Shown here piece by piece: positions 48,562 to 57,185 of a stretch of 64,000 nucleotides of DNA; the stretch's first letter is position 1, and each line of letters opens with the position of its first letter. The stretch comes from Myxococcales bacterium (GTDB lineage Bacteria; Myxococcota_A; Polyangia; Haliangiales; Haliangiaceae): assembly GCA_016717005.1 (NCBI GenBank), contig JADJUF010000039.1:744001-808000 (forward strand), given 5' to 3'. The notes under the pieces were generated by a model. It worked only from the letters and a program-made list of their open reading frames with translations, did not search any database and was not told the origin of the DNA. The translations under genes were made by a program, and so were the position numbers.

Positions 48562-48609
48562 CTCGTCGGGGCTTGCCCCCGACGAGGGGAGGCCTGGCGA
48601 CAGGCCTCC
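48562..48609 (-). terminator. double hairpin downstream of the SRPBCC gene
   Basis: There are two adjacent perfect stem-loops. Arms CTCGTCGGGG and CCCCGACGAG (48562-48571 and 48577-48586, loop 5) are followed by GGAGGCCTG and CAGGCCTCC (48588-48596 and 48601-48609, loop GCGA). They begin 9 bp past the SRPBCC stop on the minus strand. No U-rich tract follows, so an intrinsic terminator is plausible but not certain; an RNA-stabilising structure is the alternative. Confidence 0.55.
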
Positions 48610-48617
48610 CTGGAAGC

Positions 48618-49094
48618 TCAGCGGCGCAGGTGGCGATCGAGCCGCGGCACCGCGCCCCGGAACAGCCGCCGGCTGATCACCGCGAGCGCCGGGCGGCCGA
48701 CCTTGCCCAGGGTCGACGGGCGCGCCGCCATGACCCAGTCGATGCGCGTGCCGCCGTCGACCGCGGTCAGCCGGTAGTCCTCGGCCATCTGGGCCACCAG
48801 CGGCGACGACGTGCCGATCATCGTGAACGCGAACCGCGCCCCCGGCTCCCACGCGATCATGCGCTCCTCGAACCGACCGAGCAGCCGCAGCGCCACCGCG
48901 CGCTCGGCGTCGACGCCGCCGGCGCCGCGGGTCCACGCCGCCGTGTGCATCAGCGGGAACCAGCGCGGCCAGCCGCCGGCGTCGGCGAACGCGGCGAAGA
49001 CCGCGTCGGGGCTGGCGGCGACGGTGCCGGTCACCCGCACCTGCATCGGCGCCGCGTCGAAGAACGCCAGATCCGTCGGCGTCAGCTGCTTCAT
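48618..49094 (-). CDS. SRPBCC (START-like, polyketide cyclase/dehydrase) family protein
   Basis: This is a 158-residue protein with the SRPBCC helix-grip pattern: QVRVTGTVAASPDAVFAAFAD, then WPRWFPLM, a beta-rich middle with EERMIAWEPGARFAFTMI, and a C-terminal helix (ALAVISRRLFRGAVPRLDRHL). These small proteins bind hydrophobic ligands. It is divergent from the FAD monooxygenase gene with 49 bp between starts, so the two may act on related lipophilic substrates. That link is inference. Confidence 0.8.
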   Translation of the reverse strand: MKQLTPTDLAFFDAAPMQVRVTGTVAASPDAVFAAFADAGGWPRWFPLMHTAAWTRGAGGVDAERAVALRLLGRFEERMIAWEPGARFAFTMIGTSSPLVAQMAEDYRLTAVDGGTRIDWVMAARPSTLGKVGRPALAVISRRLFRGAVPRLDRHLRR

Positions 49095-49143
49095 GGCGCG
49101 CAGTCTACGCCGCCGCGCGGTCCCGTGCGATCATCGTGACGAG

Positions 49144-50364
49144 ATGGGGGCCGCGCTCGACGTCGCCGTGATCGGGGCTGGCACCGCCGGCAGCGCGGCC
49201 GCCATGTTCCTGGCCCGCGCCGGCCACCGCGTGACCGTCTACGAGCGCGTCGCCGAGCCCGGCCCCGTCGGCGCCGGCATCAGCTTGCAGCCGACCGGCC
49301 AGGCGGTGCTGGCGCGGCTGGGCCTGCTCGCGCCGATCCTCGAGCGGGCCGCGCGCATCGATCGGCTCCACGTCATGCGCCACGCCGGCAAGACCCTGGT
49401 CGACCTGCGCTACGCCGACGTCGATCGCCGCTGGTTCGGGCTGGGCCTGCACCGCGGCACGCTGTTCGTGACGCTGTTCGAGGCGGTCCGGCGCGAGCCC
49501 GGCGTGACGCTGCACCTCGGCGCCGAGATCAACAGCGTCACGCGCACGCCCGACGCGATCACCGTCCACGGCCCCGACGGCCCGCGCGGCGAGCACGAGC
49601 TGGTGGTCGTCGCCGACGGCGCGGTGTCCGAGCTGCACGCGTCAGCCGGCGTGCCGGTGCGGACCGGCACCTTCGGGTTCGGCGCGCTGTGGTTCGTCGC
49701 CGAGGATCCCGACCAGGCGTTCCGCGACGTGCTCTACCAGGTGGTGCGCGGCGCCCGCCGGATGTACGGGGTCCTGCCGACCGGCCGCGGCCCGACCGAC
49801 GCGCGGCCGGTGGTCAGCTTGTACTGGAGCCTCGCCCTGGGCGATCACGCCCGCTGGCAGGCCGACGGGCTCGACGCGTGGAAGCGCGAGGTCCTGTCGT
49901 TCGACCCGCGCGTCGGCCCGGTGCTCGATCAGATCACCGCGCCCGAGCAGGTGCTCCTGGCCCGCTACCGCGACGTGCGCATGGCGCGCTGGCACGGCGA
50001 CCGGATCGTCTTCCTCGGCGACGCCGCCCACGCCACCAGCCCGCAGCTCGGCAACGGCGCCAACCTGGCGCTGGTCGACGCCATGGTCCTGGCCGACACC
50101 CTGGCGGAGACGCCAGCGCTCGCCGCGGCGCTGCCGGCCTACTCGCGCGCGCGCCGACGGCACGTCGGGCACTACCAGCGCATGTCGCGCCTGCTGACGC
50201 CGCTGTTCCAGTCGAACTCGCGCGCGCTCGGCTGGCTGCGCGACGCGTTCATGCCGCTGGCCGACCGCATCGGCCCGAGCCATCGCCTGATGGTCAAGAC
50301 CATGGCCGGCCACGAGCGCGGGCTCGTCGGGCGCGCGCCGCTGGCGCTGCCGCCGCCGTCGTAG
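49144..50364 (+). CDS. FAD-dependent monooxygenase (UbiH/PHBH-type)
   Basis: This is a 406-residue flavoprotein. The N-terminal Rossmann motif VIGAGTAGSAAAMFLARAGH is followed by the second FAD motif GDAAHATSPQLGNGANLALVDA near 290 and the conserved DG segment VVVADGAVSELHAS near 160. Members hydroxylate aromatic or isoprenoid substrates using NAD(P)H and oxygen. The specific substrate cannot be predicted. ATG 49144 fits the start of the beta-alpha-beta fold. It is divergent from the SRPBCC gene and ends 3 bp before a convergent lipoprotein gene. Confidence 0.85.
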   Translation: MGAALDVAVIGAGTAGSAAAMFLARAGHRVTVYERVAEPGPVGAGISLQPTGQAVLARLGLLAPILERAARIDRLHVMRHAGKTLVDLRYADVDRRWFGLGLHRGTLFVTLFEAVRREPGVTLHLGAEINSVTRTPDAITVHGPDGPRGEHELVVVADGAVSELHASAGVPVRTGTFGFGALWFVAEDPDQAFRDVLYQVVRGARRMYGVLPTGRGPTDARPVVSLYWSLALGDHARWQADGLDAWKREVLSFDPRVGPVLDQITAPEQVLLARYRDVRMARWHGDRIVFLGDAAHATSPQLGNGANLALVDAMVLADTLAETPALAAALPAYSRARRRHVGHYQRMSRLLTPLFQSNSRALGWLRDAFMPLADRIGPSHRLMVKTMAGHERGLVGRAPLALPPPS

Positions 50365-50367
50365 CGA

Positions 50368-51270
50368 TCACGGCCGGCGGCGCACCACCACCTCGGTCGG
50401 GGCCGAGTCGGCGCACGCCGGCTGCGGCAGGCACGCGGTGCGCGTGAGCGTCAGGTCAGCGCCCGCCAGCGTCAGATCGAACGCCTGGTACTCGTGGCGA
50501 TCGCCCTCGCTGCCCCAGATCCGCGCGTGCAGCCCGCCCTCCTCCTCGGCCAGCCCGAGCTGGGTCGAGCTCGTCGTGCTGGTCTCGACCGTGCAGGCGG
50601 CGTCCGAGAACAGCCGCGTGGTCATGACCCGACTGAAGAGCAGCCGTGCGTCGATGTCGATCTGCATCCCGATCGTGCCCCACACGTCGGTCGCCACCGG
50701 GACGCACGCGCCCGCGACCATGACCGAGCCGCCGACGGTGATCGACACGAGGTCCCAGCCGCCGCGCATCACGGTCGACCACGGCGCGACCCGATCGACG
50801 CTCACCGAGATCGGGGGATCGGTCGCGGTGTCGCGCGGATCCGACGGATCGTGGGTCAGCGCCAGGTGATCGCCGGTGCGCGCGGTGCGCAAGACCAGCA
50901 CGCTGGCGTCGGCGTCGGTGAGCAGCCAGCGGTCGTCCTCGACCGCGACCGCGTGATCGCTCGACATCACCGGGCTGGCCGGCACGCCTTGCGCCAGCAC
51001 CAGCTGCCGGACCTGGAGCTGGCCCGCGCGCGGCCCGGTGGCGGTGAACTGCACGTCGGCGCGCAGCGCCTGCGTGACACCGTCGCGGCGCAGCGTCTGC
51101 GGCGCGCTCGGGTCGCCGACGACCAGCTCGGTCATCAGCCACAGCCCCTCATACTCAGCCGCGGTGACCGGCGGCGCGTCGATCGCCGCGTCGGGGCTCG
51201 CGCCGTCGTCGCCGCCACACCCGACGGCCAGCGCCAGCGCCATGATCGTGACGTTCCGGAGGGTCGACAT
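50368..51270 (-). CDS. lipoprotein of unknown function
   Basis: This is a 300-residue protein. ATG 51270 has GGAGG five bases upstream. The signal ends in a lipobox (ALAVGC) and the mature protein begins with a GGDDGASPDAAIDAPP linker, a hallmark of Kofleriaceae-type lipoproteins. The remainder is beta-rich with Cys pairs (GACVPV, DAACTVE, ACLPQPACAD), resembling lipocalin-like or beta-sandwich exported proteins. It has no catalytic motif. It is convergent with the monooxygenase gene. Confidence 0.75.
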   Translation of the reverse strand: MSTLRNVTIMALALAVGCGGDDGASPDAAIDAPPVTAAEYEGLWLMTELVVGDPSAPQTLRRDGVTQALRADVQFTATGPRAGQLQVRQLVLAQGVPASPVMSSDHAVAVEDDRWLLTDADASVLVLRTARTGDHLALTHDPSDPRDTATDPPISVSVDRVAPWSTVMRGGWDLVSITVGGSVMVAGACVPVATDVWGTIGMQIDIDARLLFSRVMTTRLFSDAACTVETSTTSSTQLGLAEEEGGLHARIWGSEGDRHEYQAFDLTLAGADLTLTRTACLPQPACADSAPTEVVVRRRP

Positions 51271-51477
51271 CACAGCCTCCTCGCGAGATCAGGCCTCGCA
51301 CGTCGGATCGATGCACGCGCGGTACCAGGCGGGCCGCGCGAGCGATCCAGCGGACATGGGCGATCGCGTCGGCGGCGGCTCGCGCAAGCCGTGCAGGCCC
51401 AGGCCCCGTCGCGCGAAACCTGACATAAGGCTGACACGAGGGCTGGGCATCGTCGGGCTCCAACCAGGAGCCAGCCC

Positions 51478-52413
51478 ATGACCGAGCTCGTCATCCCCGT
51501 CCGCGCCCCGTTCGACTTCGCCCAGACCCGGGCCCGGATCGCGGGCTTCCCGCCGTGTCAGGGGGCGTTCGTCCTCGACGACGACGCGGTCCTCGGCGCC
51601 TACGCCGTCGGCGACCACGCGATCGCCTGGCGCCTGGGCCCTGGCCCGACGCCGTCGGCGCTGCGCCTCGAGCTGCCCGGGACCCCGCCCGTGGCCGTGG
51701 CCGCCGAGGTGGCGCGGCTGGTGGCGGCGCTGGTCAGCGCCGACGACGACCTCGGCGAGTTCTACGCCCGGGCCGCCGACGATCATCCGGCCCTCCGCGC
51801 GATCGTCGCGCGCCACCACGGCCTGCACCACGTGCGCTTCCCGTCGCTGGCCGAGGTCACCTGCTACGCGGTGCTGGCCCAGCGTACGCCGATGACCGTC
51901 GCGTCGGCGCTGCGGCGCCGCATCGTGACCGCCTACGGCCAGGTGGCCCGGTTCGCCACCCACGCGCTGCCGGCGTTTCCGACGCTGGCCACGTTGCGCG
52001 GCGTCAGCGAGCTCGAGCTGGCGGCGCTGTTGCGCCACCCCGAGAAGGCGCGCCGGCTCCACGAGGCGGTCGCGGCGGTCGACGAGCTCGGCGAGGACTT
52101 CCTCCGCGCCGCGCCCTACGCGCAGGCCGCCGACGCGCTGCGCGCGGTCCGCGGCCTCGGCCCGTTCTCGGTGGCGATGATCCTGCTGCGCGGGCTCGGC
52201 CGGACCGACCACATGGATCCGCGCGGCGAGCCGTTCGCGTCGATCGGTCGCGCGATCTACGGCGCGGCCTGGGATCCGTCCGCCATCGAGCGGCGCTACG
52301 GCCGCACCATCGGCACCTGGGCCTACTACCTGCGCATCGGCGCCCCGCCGATGGCCCGCACGATCCGTGCGCCGCGTCCCCCGCGCGGCGCCGGCGCGCT
52401 CGCCCCCGCCTGA
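51478..52413 (+). CDS. AlkA-like DNA-3-methyladenine glycosylase (HhH-GPD family)
   Basis: This is a 311-residue protein. An N-terminal beta domain of about 95 residues is followed by the helical HhH-GPD core: FPSLAEVTCYAVLAQRTPMTVASAL, LRGVSELELAALLRHPEKARRL and the helix-hairpin-helix RAVRGLGPFSVAMILLRG. The size and order match AlkA/Mag. The residue aligned with the catalytic Asp lies around RTDHMDPRGEPF and is not clear-cut, so activity needs care. The gene has a good AGGAG ribosome site 7 bases before the ATG and its own 207-bp upstream region. Confidence 0.8.
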   Translation: MTELVIPVRAPFDFAQTRARIAGFPPCQGAFVLDDDAVLGAYAVGDHAIAWRLGPGPTPSALRLELPGTPPVAVAAEVARLVAALVSADDDLGEFYARAADDHPALRAIVARHHGLHHVRFPSLAEVTCYAVLAQRTPMTVASALRRRIVTAYGQVARFATHALPAFPTLATLRGVSELELAALLRHPEKARRLHEAVAAVDELGEDFLRAAPYAQAADALRAVRGLGPFSVAMILLRGLGRTDHMDPRGEPFASIGRAIYGAAWDPSAIERRYGRTIGTWAYYLRIGAPPMARTIRAPRPPRGAGALAPA

Positions 52414-52428
52414 CCACCACCGGCGCGA

Positions 52429-52623
52429 TCAACAGACCGACGGCGCGATCGCGCACGCGTGGTCGGCGACCGGCGTCGGCCGCGGCGCGTCGCCGCCGGC
52501 GCTGCGGATCGAGCCGAGCGCGAAGGCGACCACGAACGCCAGCAGCAGCCCGAAGCCGAGGTCACGGACGCGCTGCGAGCGGTTGCGCGCGATCATCTCG
52601 TCGAAGCGGCTGGCGGTGGTCAT
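52429..52623 (-). CDS. small single-pass membrane protein
   Basis: This is a 64-residue protein. A charged N-terminus (FDEMIARNRSQRVRD) precedes one transmembrane helix (about 22-39, LGFGLLLAFVVAFALGSI) and a short tail with two Cys. AGGAGA lies six bases before ATG 52623, supporting translation. No family is recognised. It lies convergent to the glycosylase gene and downstream of the kup gene on the same strand. Confidence 0.6.
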   Translation of the reverse strand: MTTASRFDEMIARNRSQRVRDLGFGLLLAFVVAFALGSIRSAGGDAPRPTPVADHACAIAPSVC

Positions 52624-52874
52624 GGCGGTCTCCTGAATCGCGGGGTGAATGTCGGCGGGTGAGCCGGATGACTCGTGCGGACGACCATGACTACTTCACG
52701 AAGCGGGCCAGCTCCGGCGCCGCGACCGGCCCTGACATTCCGTGCGCTTCCGTCGACGATCCTTCCCCCGGCGGTGGACCTGCGACGGTCGCACCCGTGT
52801 CGCACGGCCGGCGACCTGCCCGCGCCAGCCGGCGACACCGACGACCTCGAGGAGCTACGCCGCGCGCCGCGGCG

Positions 52875-52970
52875 TCAGATCTCGATCTGCAGCCCGAGCT
52901 CGACGACGCGGTCGGGCGGCAGGTTGAAGAACGCCGTCGGCGAGCGCGAGCTGCGCCGGGCGGCGCGGCG
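52875..52970 (-). pseudogene. tandem duplicate of the kup 3' end
   Basis: These 96 bp repeat, with about ten substitutions, the last 96 bp of kup (52971-53066) including its stop codon. The copy would encode SPTAFFNLPPDRVVELGLQIE, differing from kup by Asn-to-Asp and Val-to-Ile, and then stop. It has no start of its own and lies behind the kup stop, so it is a remnant. The mainly synonymous or conservative changes suggest it diverged while coding, or was once the real end. Confidence 0.85.
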
Positions 52971-54896
52971 TCAGATCTCGACCTGCAGGCCCAGCTCGAC
53001 GACGCGGTTGGGCGGCAGGTTGAAGAACGCCGTCGGCGAGCGCGAGTTGCGCGCCAGGAACGCGAACAGCAGCTTGCGCCAGCGCGCCATCGGCGACCGA
53101 CCGGTCACCAGCAGCGTCTGCCGGCCCAGGAAGTAGGTCGTGGTCATCGGGCGGCCCGCGATGGCGCCGGTCTTGACGCAGCGGGCGATCACCTCGGGCA
53201 CGTCCGGCGACTGCATGAACCCGACCCGCGCGACCACCCGGTAGAGCCCCTGGCCCAGCGCGATCACCTCGGGCGGCTTGCGGGTCGACACCCACGGCAC
53301 CGGCTCGGTCACGACCGAGCACAGCACGACCTCGTCGTGCAGCACGCGGTTGTGCTTGACGTGGTGGAGCACGACGTTGGGCACCGCGTCCGTGCCCGAG
53401 GTCATGAACACCGCGGTCCCCTCGACCCGCGGCAGCGGGTTGGCCTCGAGGTCCGCCAGGAACAGCTCGGTCGGCACCGAGCCCGACGCCATCACCTTGG
53501 CCAGCTCGACCCGCCCGCGCCACCAGGTCGTCATGACCGCGAACACCGCCACCCCGACCGCCAGCGGGAACCAGCCGCCGTCGAGCACCTTCGAGCTGCA
53601 CGCCACCAGGAACGCCAGGTCGAACACCAGGAACACCACCAGCAGCGCCCCGGCCTTGCCGACCGGCCAGGCCCAGCGCCGCCGCGCCACCTGGTAGAAC
53701 AGGAGCGAGGTGATCGCCATCGTCCCGGTGACCGCGATGCCGTAGGCGGCCGCGAGCGCCGAGCTGGTGCGGAACTGCAGCACCAGCACGACGCACCCGA
53801 TCATGAGCAGGTAGTTCATCTCGGGCACATAGATCTGGCCCTCGGCCGTGGCCGAGGTGTGGACCACGGTCAAGCGCGGCCAGAACCCGAGCTGCATCGC
53901 CTGACGGGTCAGCGAGAACACGCCCGAGATCAGCGCCTGCGACGCGATCACCGCGGCCATCGTCGCGAGCACCAGCATCGGCACCGCCAGCGGCCCCTCG
54001 ACCAGCTCGTAGAACGGGTTGGTGATCGATCCGATGGGGCGCGTCAGGAACAGCGCGCCCTGGCCGAAGTAGTTGAGCAAGAGCCCCGGCAGCACGACCC
54101 CGTACCAGGCCCGGCGGATCGGCGTGCGCCCGAAGTGACCCATGTCGGCGTACAGCGCCTCGCCGCCGGTGACGACCAGGAACACCGAGCCGAGCAGCAA
54201 GAAGCCGTGCCAGCCGTGGGTGGTCAAGAGCGCCAGCCCGTAGCGCGGATCGATCGCGCGCAGCACCTCGGGCGCGGTCGCGACCGAGCGGGCGCCGGCC
54301 ACGCCGATCGACACGAACCACGCCAGCATGACCCAGCCGAACACCTTGCCGATCCGCCCGGTGCCGTAGCGCTGCACGAGGAACAGCGCGACCAGGATCG
54401 CGATCGTGATCGGCACGACCAGGTGCGCGAGGTCGCCGTTCTGCTCCGACAGGCCCTCCATCGCGCCCAGCACCGAGATCGCCGGCGTGATGACGCCATC
54501 GCCGAACAGGAGCCCGGCGCCGAACAGCGCCGCCAGGAGCGACACCGCCAGCCGCGTGCGCTTGTGGTCGTCACCCTCGAGCAGCGCCGCGAGCGCCAGG
54601 ATGCCGCCCTCGCCCTTGTTGTCGGCGCGCAGCACGAACACCAGGTACTTCATCACCACCACCAGCATCAGCGCCCAGAACACCAGCGACATCACGCCGA
54701 GCACGGTGTCGGGGGTCGGCGGCAGCGCGTGCGGCGAGTGCGGCCACGCCAGGCACTCCTTGACCGCGTACAGCGGCGACGTGCCGATGTCGCCGTAGAC
54801 CACGCCCAGCGCGCCGAGCGAGGCGGCGGCGAGCGCGCGCCGCGAGGTGGGGTGCGGGTGAGTCGTGGTCGCGCGCGACGGTGTCGGGGTGCTCAT
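52971..54896 (-). CDS. kup: Kup-type potassium uptake protein
   Basis: This is a 641-residue K+/H+ symporter. The signature LGALGVVYGDIGTSPLYA follows a short cytoplasmic N-terminus (about residue 28), with the expected DNKGEGGI loop, GLLFGDGVITPAISVLGAMEG helix pair and about 12 membrane helices up to residue 450. A cytoplasmic C-terminal domain ends in AFFNLPPNRVVELG, the usual Kup terminus. ATG 54896 is preceded by AAGGGCGA; a longer start adds 11 residues without homology. It lies 108 bp downstream of the KdpE-like gene and in the same orientation, so regulation by that two-component system is plausible. Confidence 0.93.
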   Translation of the reverse strand: MSTPTPSRATTTHPHPTSRRALAAASLGALGVVYGDIGTSPLYAVKECLAWPHSPHALPPTPDTVLGVMSLVFWALMLVVVMKYLVFVLRADNKGEGGILALAALLEGDDHKRTRLAVSLLAALFGAGLLFGDGVITPAISVLGAMEGLSEQNGDLAHLVVPITIAILVALFLVQRYGTGRIGKVFGWVMLAWFVSIGVAGARSVATAPEVLRAIDPRYGLALLTTHGWHGFLLLGSVFLVVTGGEALYADMGHFGRTPIRRAWYGVVLPGLLLNYFGQGALFLTRPIGSITNPFYELVEGPLAVPMLVLATMAAVIASQALISGVFSLTRQAMQLGFWPRLTVVHTSATAEGQIYVPEMNYLLMIGCVVLVLQFRTSSALAAAYGIAVTGTMAITSLLFYQVARRRWAWPVGKAGALLVVFLVFDLAFLVACSSKVLDGGWFPLAVGVAVFAVMTTWWRGRVELAKVMASGSVPTELFLADLEANPLPRVEGTAVFMTSGTDAVPNVVLHHVKHNRVLHDEVVLCSVVTEPVPWVSTRKPPEVIALGQGLYRVVARVGFMQSPDVPEVIARCVKTGAIAGRPMTTTYFLGRQTLLVTGRSPMARWRKLLFAFLARNSRSPTAFFNLPPNRVVELGLQVEI

Positions 54897-55004
54897 GGGG
54901 TCGCCCTTGACGAGTCGACGGCCTACCACCCCCGCGCATCAAGATTCCATCAAGGTCGAAGCGGCTTGAGATCCCGCGAGGTTATCGCCGGCGCCGACGC
55001 TGGT

Positions 55005-55703
55005 TCAGCCGCTGTCGCCATCGCGCATCCGGTAGCCGACGCCGGGCTCGGTCAAGAGCCAGCGCGCGCGCCCGGGGTCGGCCTCGACCTTCCGGCGCAG
55101 CGCCGCCATGTGGACCCGCAGGTAGTGGGTCTCCTCGACCGCGCCGGGGCCCCACACCTCGCGCAGCAGGTGGCGGTGGGTCAGCACCTTGCCGGCGTGC
55201 TGGAGCAGCTGGGCCAGCAGCTTGAACTCGATCGGCGTCAGGTGGACCGCGGCGCCGCCGACGGTGACCTCGTGGCGGCCGAGATCGAGGTGGAACGGCC
55301 CGACCTCGAACACCGCGTCCGCCGCCGGCGCGCCCGCGGCCGAGGCGGCGTGGCGGAGCGCGACGCGGATGCGCGCGAGGAGCTCGCCGGTGCCGAACGG
55401 CTTGGTCAGGTAGTCGTCGGCGCCGGCGTCGAGCGCGCGGATCTTGTCGGCCTCGCGGTCGCGCGCCGACACGACGATCACCGGCGTCGCCGCGTCCGCG
55501 CGCACCACGCGCACCAGCTCGACGCCGTCGCCGTCGGGCAGGCCGAGATCGAGGATGATCACCGCCGGGCGCTCGGCCAGGGCCCGCCGGGCCTCGGCCA
55601 AGGTCGCCGCCTCGATCACGGCGAAGCCGTGGGCGGTGAGCGTGGCGCGCAGCAGCCGCCGCATCGCGATCTCGTCGTCGACGACCAGCACCAGGGCGGT
55701 CAC
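55005..55703 (-). CDS. kdpE: KdpE-like OmpR-family response regulator
   Basis: This is a 232-residue protein. The receiver domain has the acidic pair Asp 9/10, phospho-acceptor Asp 52 (ILDLGLPDGDG) and Lys 101 (DYLTKPFGTGELLARIRVALR, typical of KdpE). The C-terminal winged helix carries LTPIEFKLLAQLLQHAGKVLTH, then VEETHYLRVHMAALRRKVE, also KdpE-like. Its ATG overlaps the stop of the sensor gene by ATGA. In other bacteria KdpE activates kdpFABC, which is not in the window; kup next door is a candidate target. Confidence 0.9.
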   Translation of the reverse strand: MTALVLVVDDEIAMRRLLRATLTAHGFAVIEAATLAEARRALAERPAVIILDLGLPDGDGVELVRVVRADAATPVIVVSARDREADKIRALDAGADDYLTKPFGTGELLARIRVALRHAASAAGAPAADAVFEVGPFHLDLGRHEVTVGGAAVHLTPIEFKLLAQLLQHAGKVLTHRHLLREVWGPGAVEETHYLRVHMAALRRKVEADPGRARWLLTEPGVGYRMRDGDSG

Positions 55704-56755
55704 GGCCCGCCTCCGGCCAGGGCCGGCGCGCCCGGCGCGATCGTGGCCGGCAGCTCGAGCACGAACCGCGCGCCCCCGGCGGCGGTCGCGTCAGCCGTGA
55801 CCGTGCCGCCGTGGGCCACGGCGATCGCGCGCACGACCGCCAGCCCCAGCCCGGCCCCGGGCGCGCTCGACGCGCGGAAGAACTTCTCGAACACCCGCTC
55901 CCGCTCGGCCGCGGCGACCCCGCGGCCGTGATCGGCGACCTCGATCGCGACCCGATCGCCGACGCGGCGCGCGCTGATCGCGATCGGCGGCGCGCCGTGC
56001 TTGACCGCGTTCTCGATCAGGTTGACCAGCGCCAGCTCGAACAGCACCGGATCGACCGGCACCTCGAGCTCGCCGACCGCGACCGTGACCGCGCGATCGC
56101 CGAGCACCGGCTCGAGCCGGGTCAGCGCGGCCCCGCACAGCTCGTCGAGCGGCACCCACTCGCGCGCCGGCACGATGCCGGTCTCGACCCGGGTCAGCTG
56201 CAGCAGGTTCGCGAGCATCCGCTCGAGCCGGCGGGCCTCGACGACGACCGACTCGAGCAGCTCGGCGCGTGCGGCCGGCGGCACCGCGGGGTCGCCGGCC
56301 GAGGTCGCGGCCGCGGTGATGATCGCCAGCGGCGTGCGCAGATCGTGGGACACGCTCGACAGGAGCGAGCTGCGCAGCTCCTCGGTGTGGGCCCGCAGGT
56401 CGGCCTGCCGCGCGATCGCCGCCTGGCCGCGCAGGCGCTCGGCCAGGGTCGCGATCGTGAGCCCGGCGGCGAACATGACCGCGAACGTGACGCCGTGGCG
56501 CGGGTTCTCGATCACGAGCTCGAACCGCGGCGGCACGAAGCACACGTCGAACGCCAGCACCGCGAGCGACGCCGCCAGCACCGCCGGCCCGCGCCCGCCC
56601 AGCGCCGCCAGCATCACCGCCGGCAGGTAGAGCATCCCGATGTCGCCGACGGCGAGCTCGGGGTGCGCGACCAGCCCGATCGCGGTCGCGACGCCGACGG
56701 CCGCGACCGCGCTGCCGTAGCGCAACCCGCGCGCGGTAAGTGGCGTCGGGTCCAC
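55700..56755 (-). CDS. KdpD-like sensor histidine kinase lacking the N-terminal sensor domains
   Basis: This is a 351-residue protein from GTG 56755. A DUF4118 membrane region (helices about 15-105, including LYLPAVMLAALGGRGPAVLAA and FVPPRFELVIENP) is followed by a HisKA domain with SSVSHDLRTPLAII (His 137) and a HATPase with NLIENAVKHG, DHGRGV and GAGLGLAVVRAIAVAHGG. This is the C-terminal half of KdpD. The cytoplasmic KdpD and USP domains that normally precede it are missing. The start is uncertain because AAGGAG lies 15 bases before the GTG and an open frame continues upstream to 56887. It is co-transcribed with the KdpE-like gene. Confidence 0.82.
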   Translation of the reverse strand: MDPTPLTARGLRYGSAVAAVGVATAIGLVAHPELAVGDIGMLYLPAVMLAALGGRGPAVLAASLAVLAFDVCFVPPRFELVIENPRHGVTFAVMFAAGLTIATLAERLRGQAAIARQADLRAHTEELRSSLLSSVSHDLRTPLAIITAAATSAGDPAVPPAARAELLESVVVEARRLERMLANLLQLTRVETGIVPAREWVPLDELCGAALTRLEPVLGDRAVTVAVGELEVPVDPVLFELALVNLIENAVKHGAPPIAISARRVGDRVAIEVADHGRGVAAAERERVFEKFFRASSAPGAGLGLAVVRAIAVAHGGTVTADATAAGGARFVLELPATIAPGAPALAGGGP

Positions 56756-56839
56756 GCGCGTGACGATACGCTCCTTTACGAAGCCTTGATCCGCCGCGGG
56801 CGGCTCTTGACGCCATCTTGAGGCCGGCGGCGGTACAGC

Positions 56840-57055
56840 ATGGGCATGGGCCATCCATATCGCCACTGCGACGCGCCGACGCCCCACGCGGCCGAGCCGC
56901 TCGACGACGAGCGCGACCTCGCGATCGTGCTGGCGGCGATCGGGCTGGTGCCGGTGATCTTGACGATCGCGGCCAACGAGCGCTTCGGCGCCGAGCCGAC
57001 GATCGGCCTCGGGCTGCTCGCGCTGGCGGCGGTGACCGCCTGGCGCCGCCGCTGA
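56840..57055 (+). CDS. small membrane protein
   Basis: This is a 71-residue protein. A His-rich N-terminus (GHPYRHCDAP) is followed by two hydrophobic segments (LAIVLAAIGLVPVILTIAA and TIGLGLLALAAVTAW) and an Arg-rich end, i.e. a two-helix inner-membrane protein with the Arg end probably inside. Starts at 56840 and 56846 are both possible. It is divergent from the sensor kinase gene, with 84 bp between starts, and might be linked to it. No family is recognised. Confidence 0.5.
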   Translation: MGMGHPYRHCDAPTPHAAEPLDDERDLAIVLAAIGLVPVILTIAANERFGAEPTIGLGLLALAAVTAWRRR

Positions 57056-57185
57056 CCTGACGGCGCCGCGGACCGCGGGCGCCGCGGACCTCCTGGCGGC
57101 GACGCGGACCGCCCGACGGGACCGCGCGCGCCGCAGACCACCTGGCGGCGCCGCGGACCACCTGGCGGCGCCGCCGTCGGTGCGC
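57030..57185. repeat. degenerate 20-bp GC-rich tandem repeats
   Basis: About five or six imperfect copies of CCTGGCGGCGCCGCGGACCA fill the space between the small membrane gene and the pilT stop; the last two (about 57137-57180) are nearly identical. The array slightly overlaps the 3' end of the small gene. It is rich in GGCGCC palindromes and could fold on RNA, but I see no clear terminator. Confidence 0.7.

Noticed and set aside
48425..48676. Plus-strand open frame through the GC-rich hairpin region
   Set aside because: Low-complexity product overlapping two perfect stem-loops; no ribosome site.
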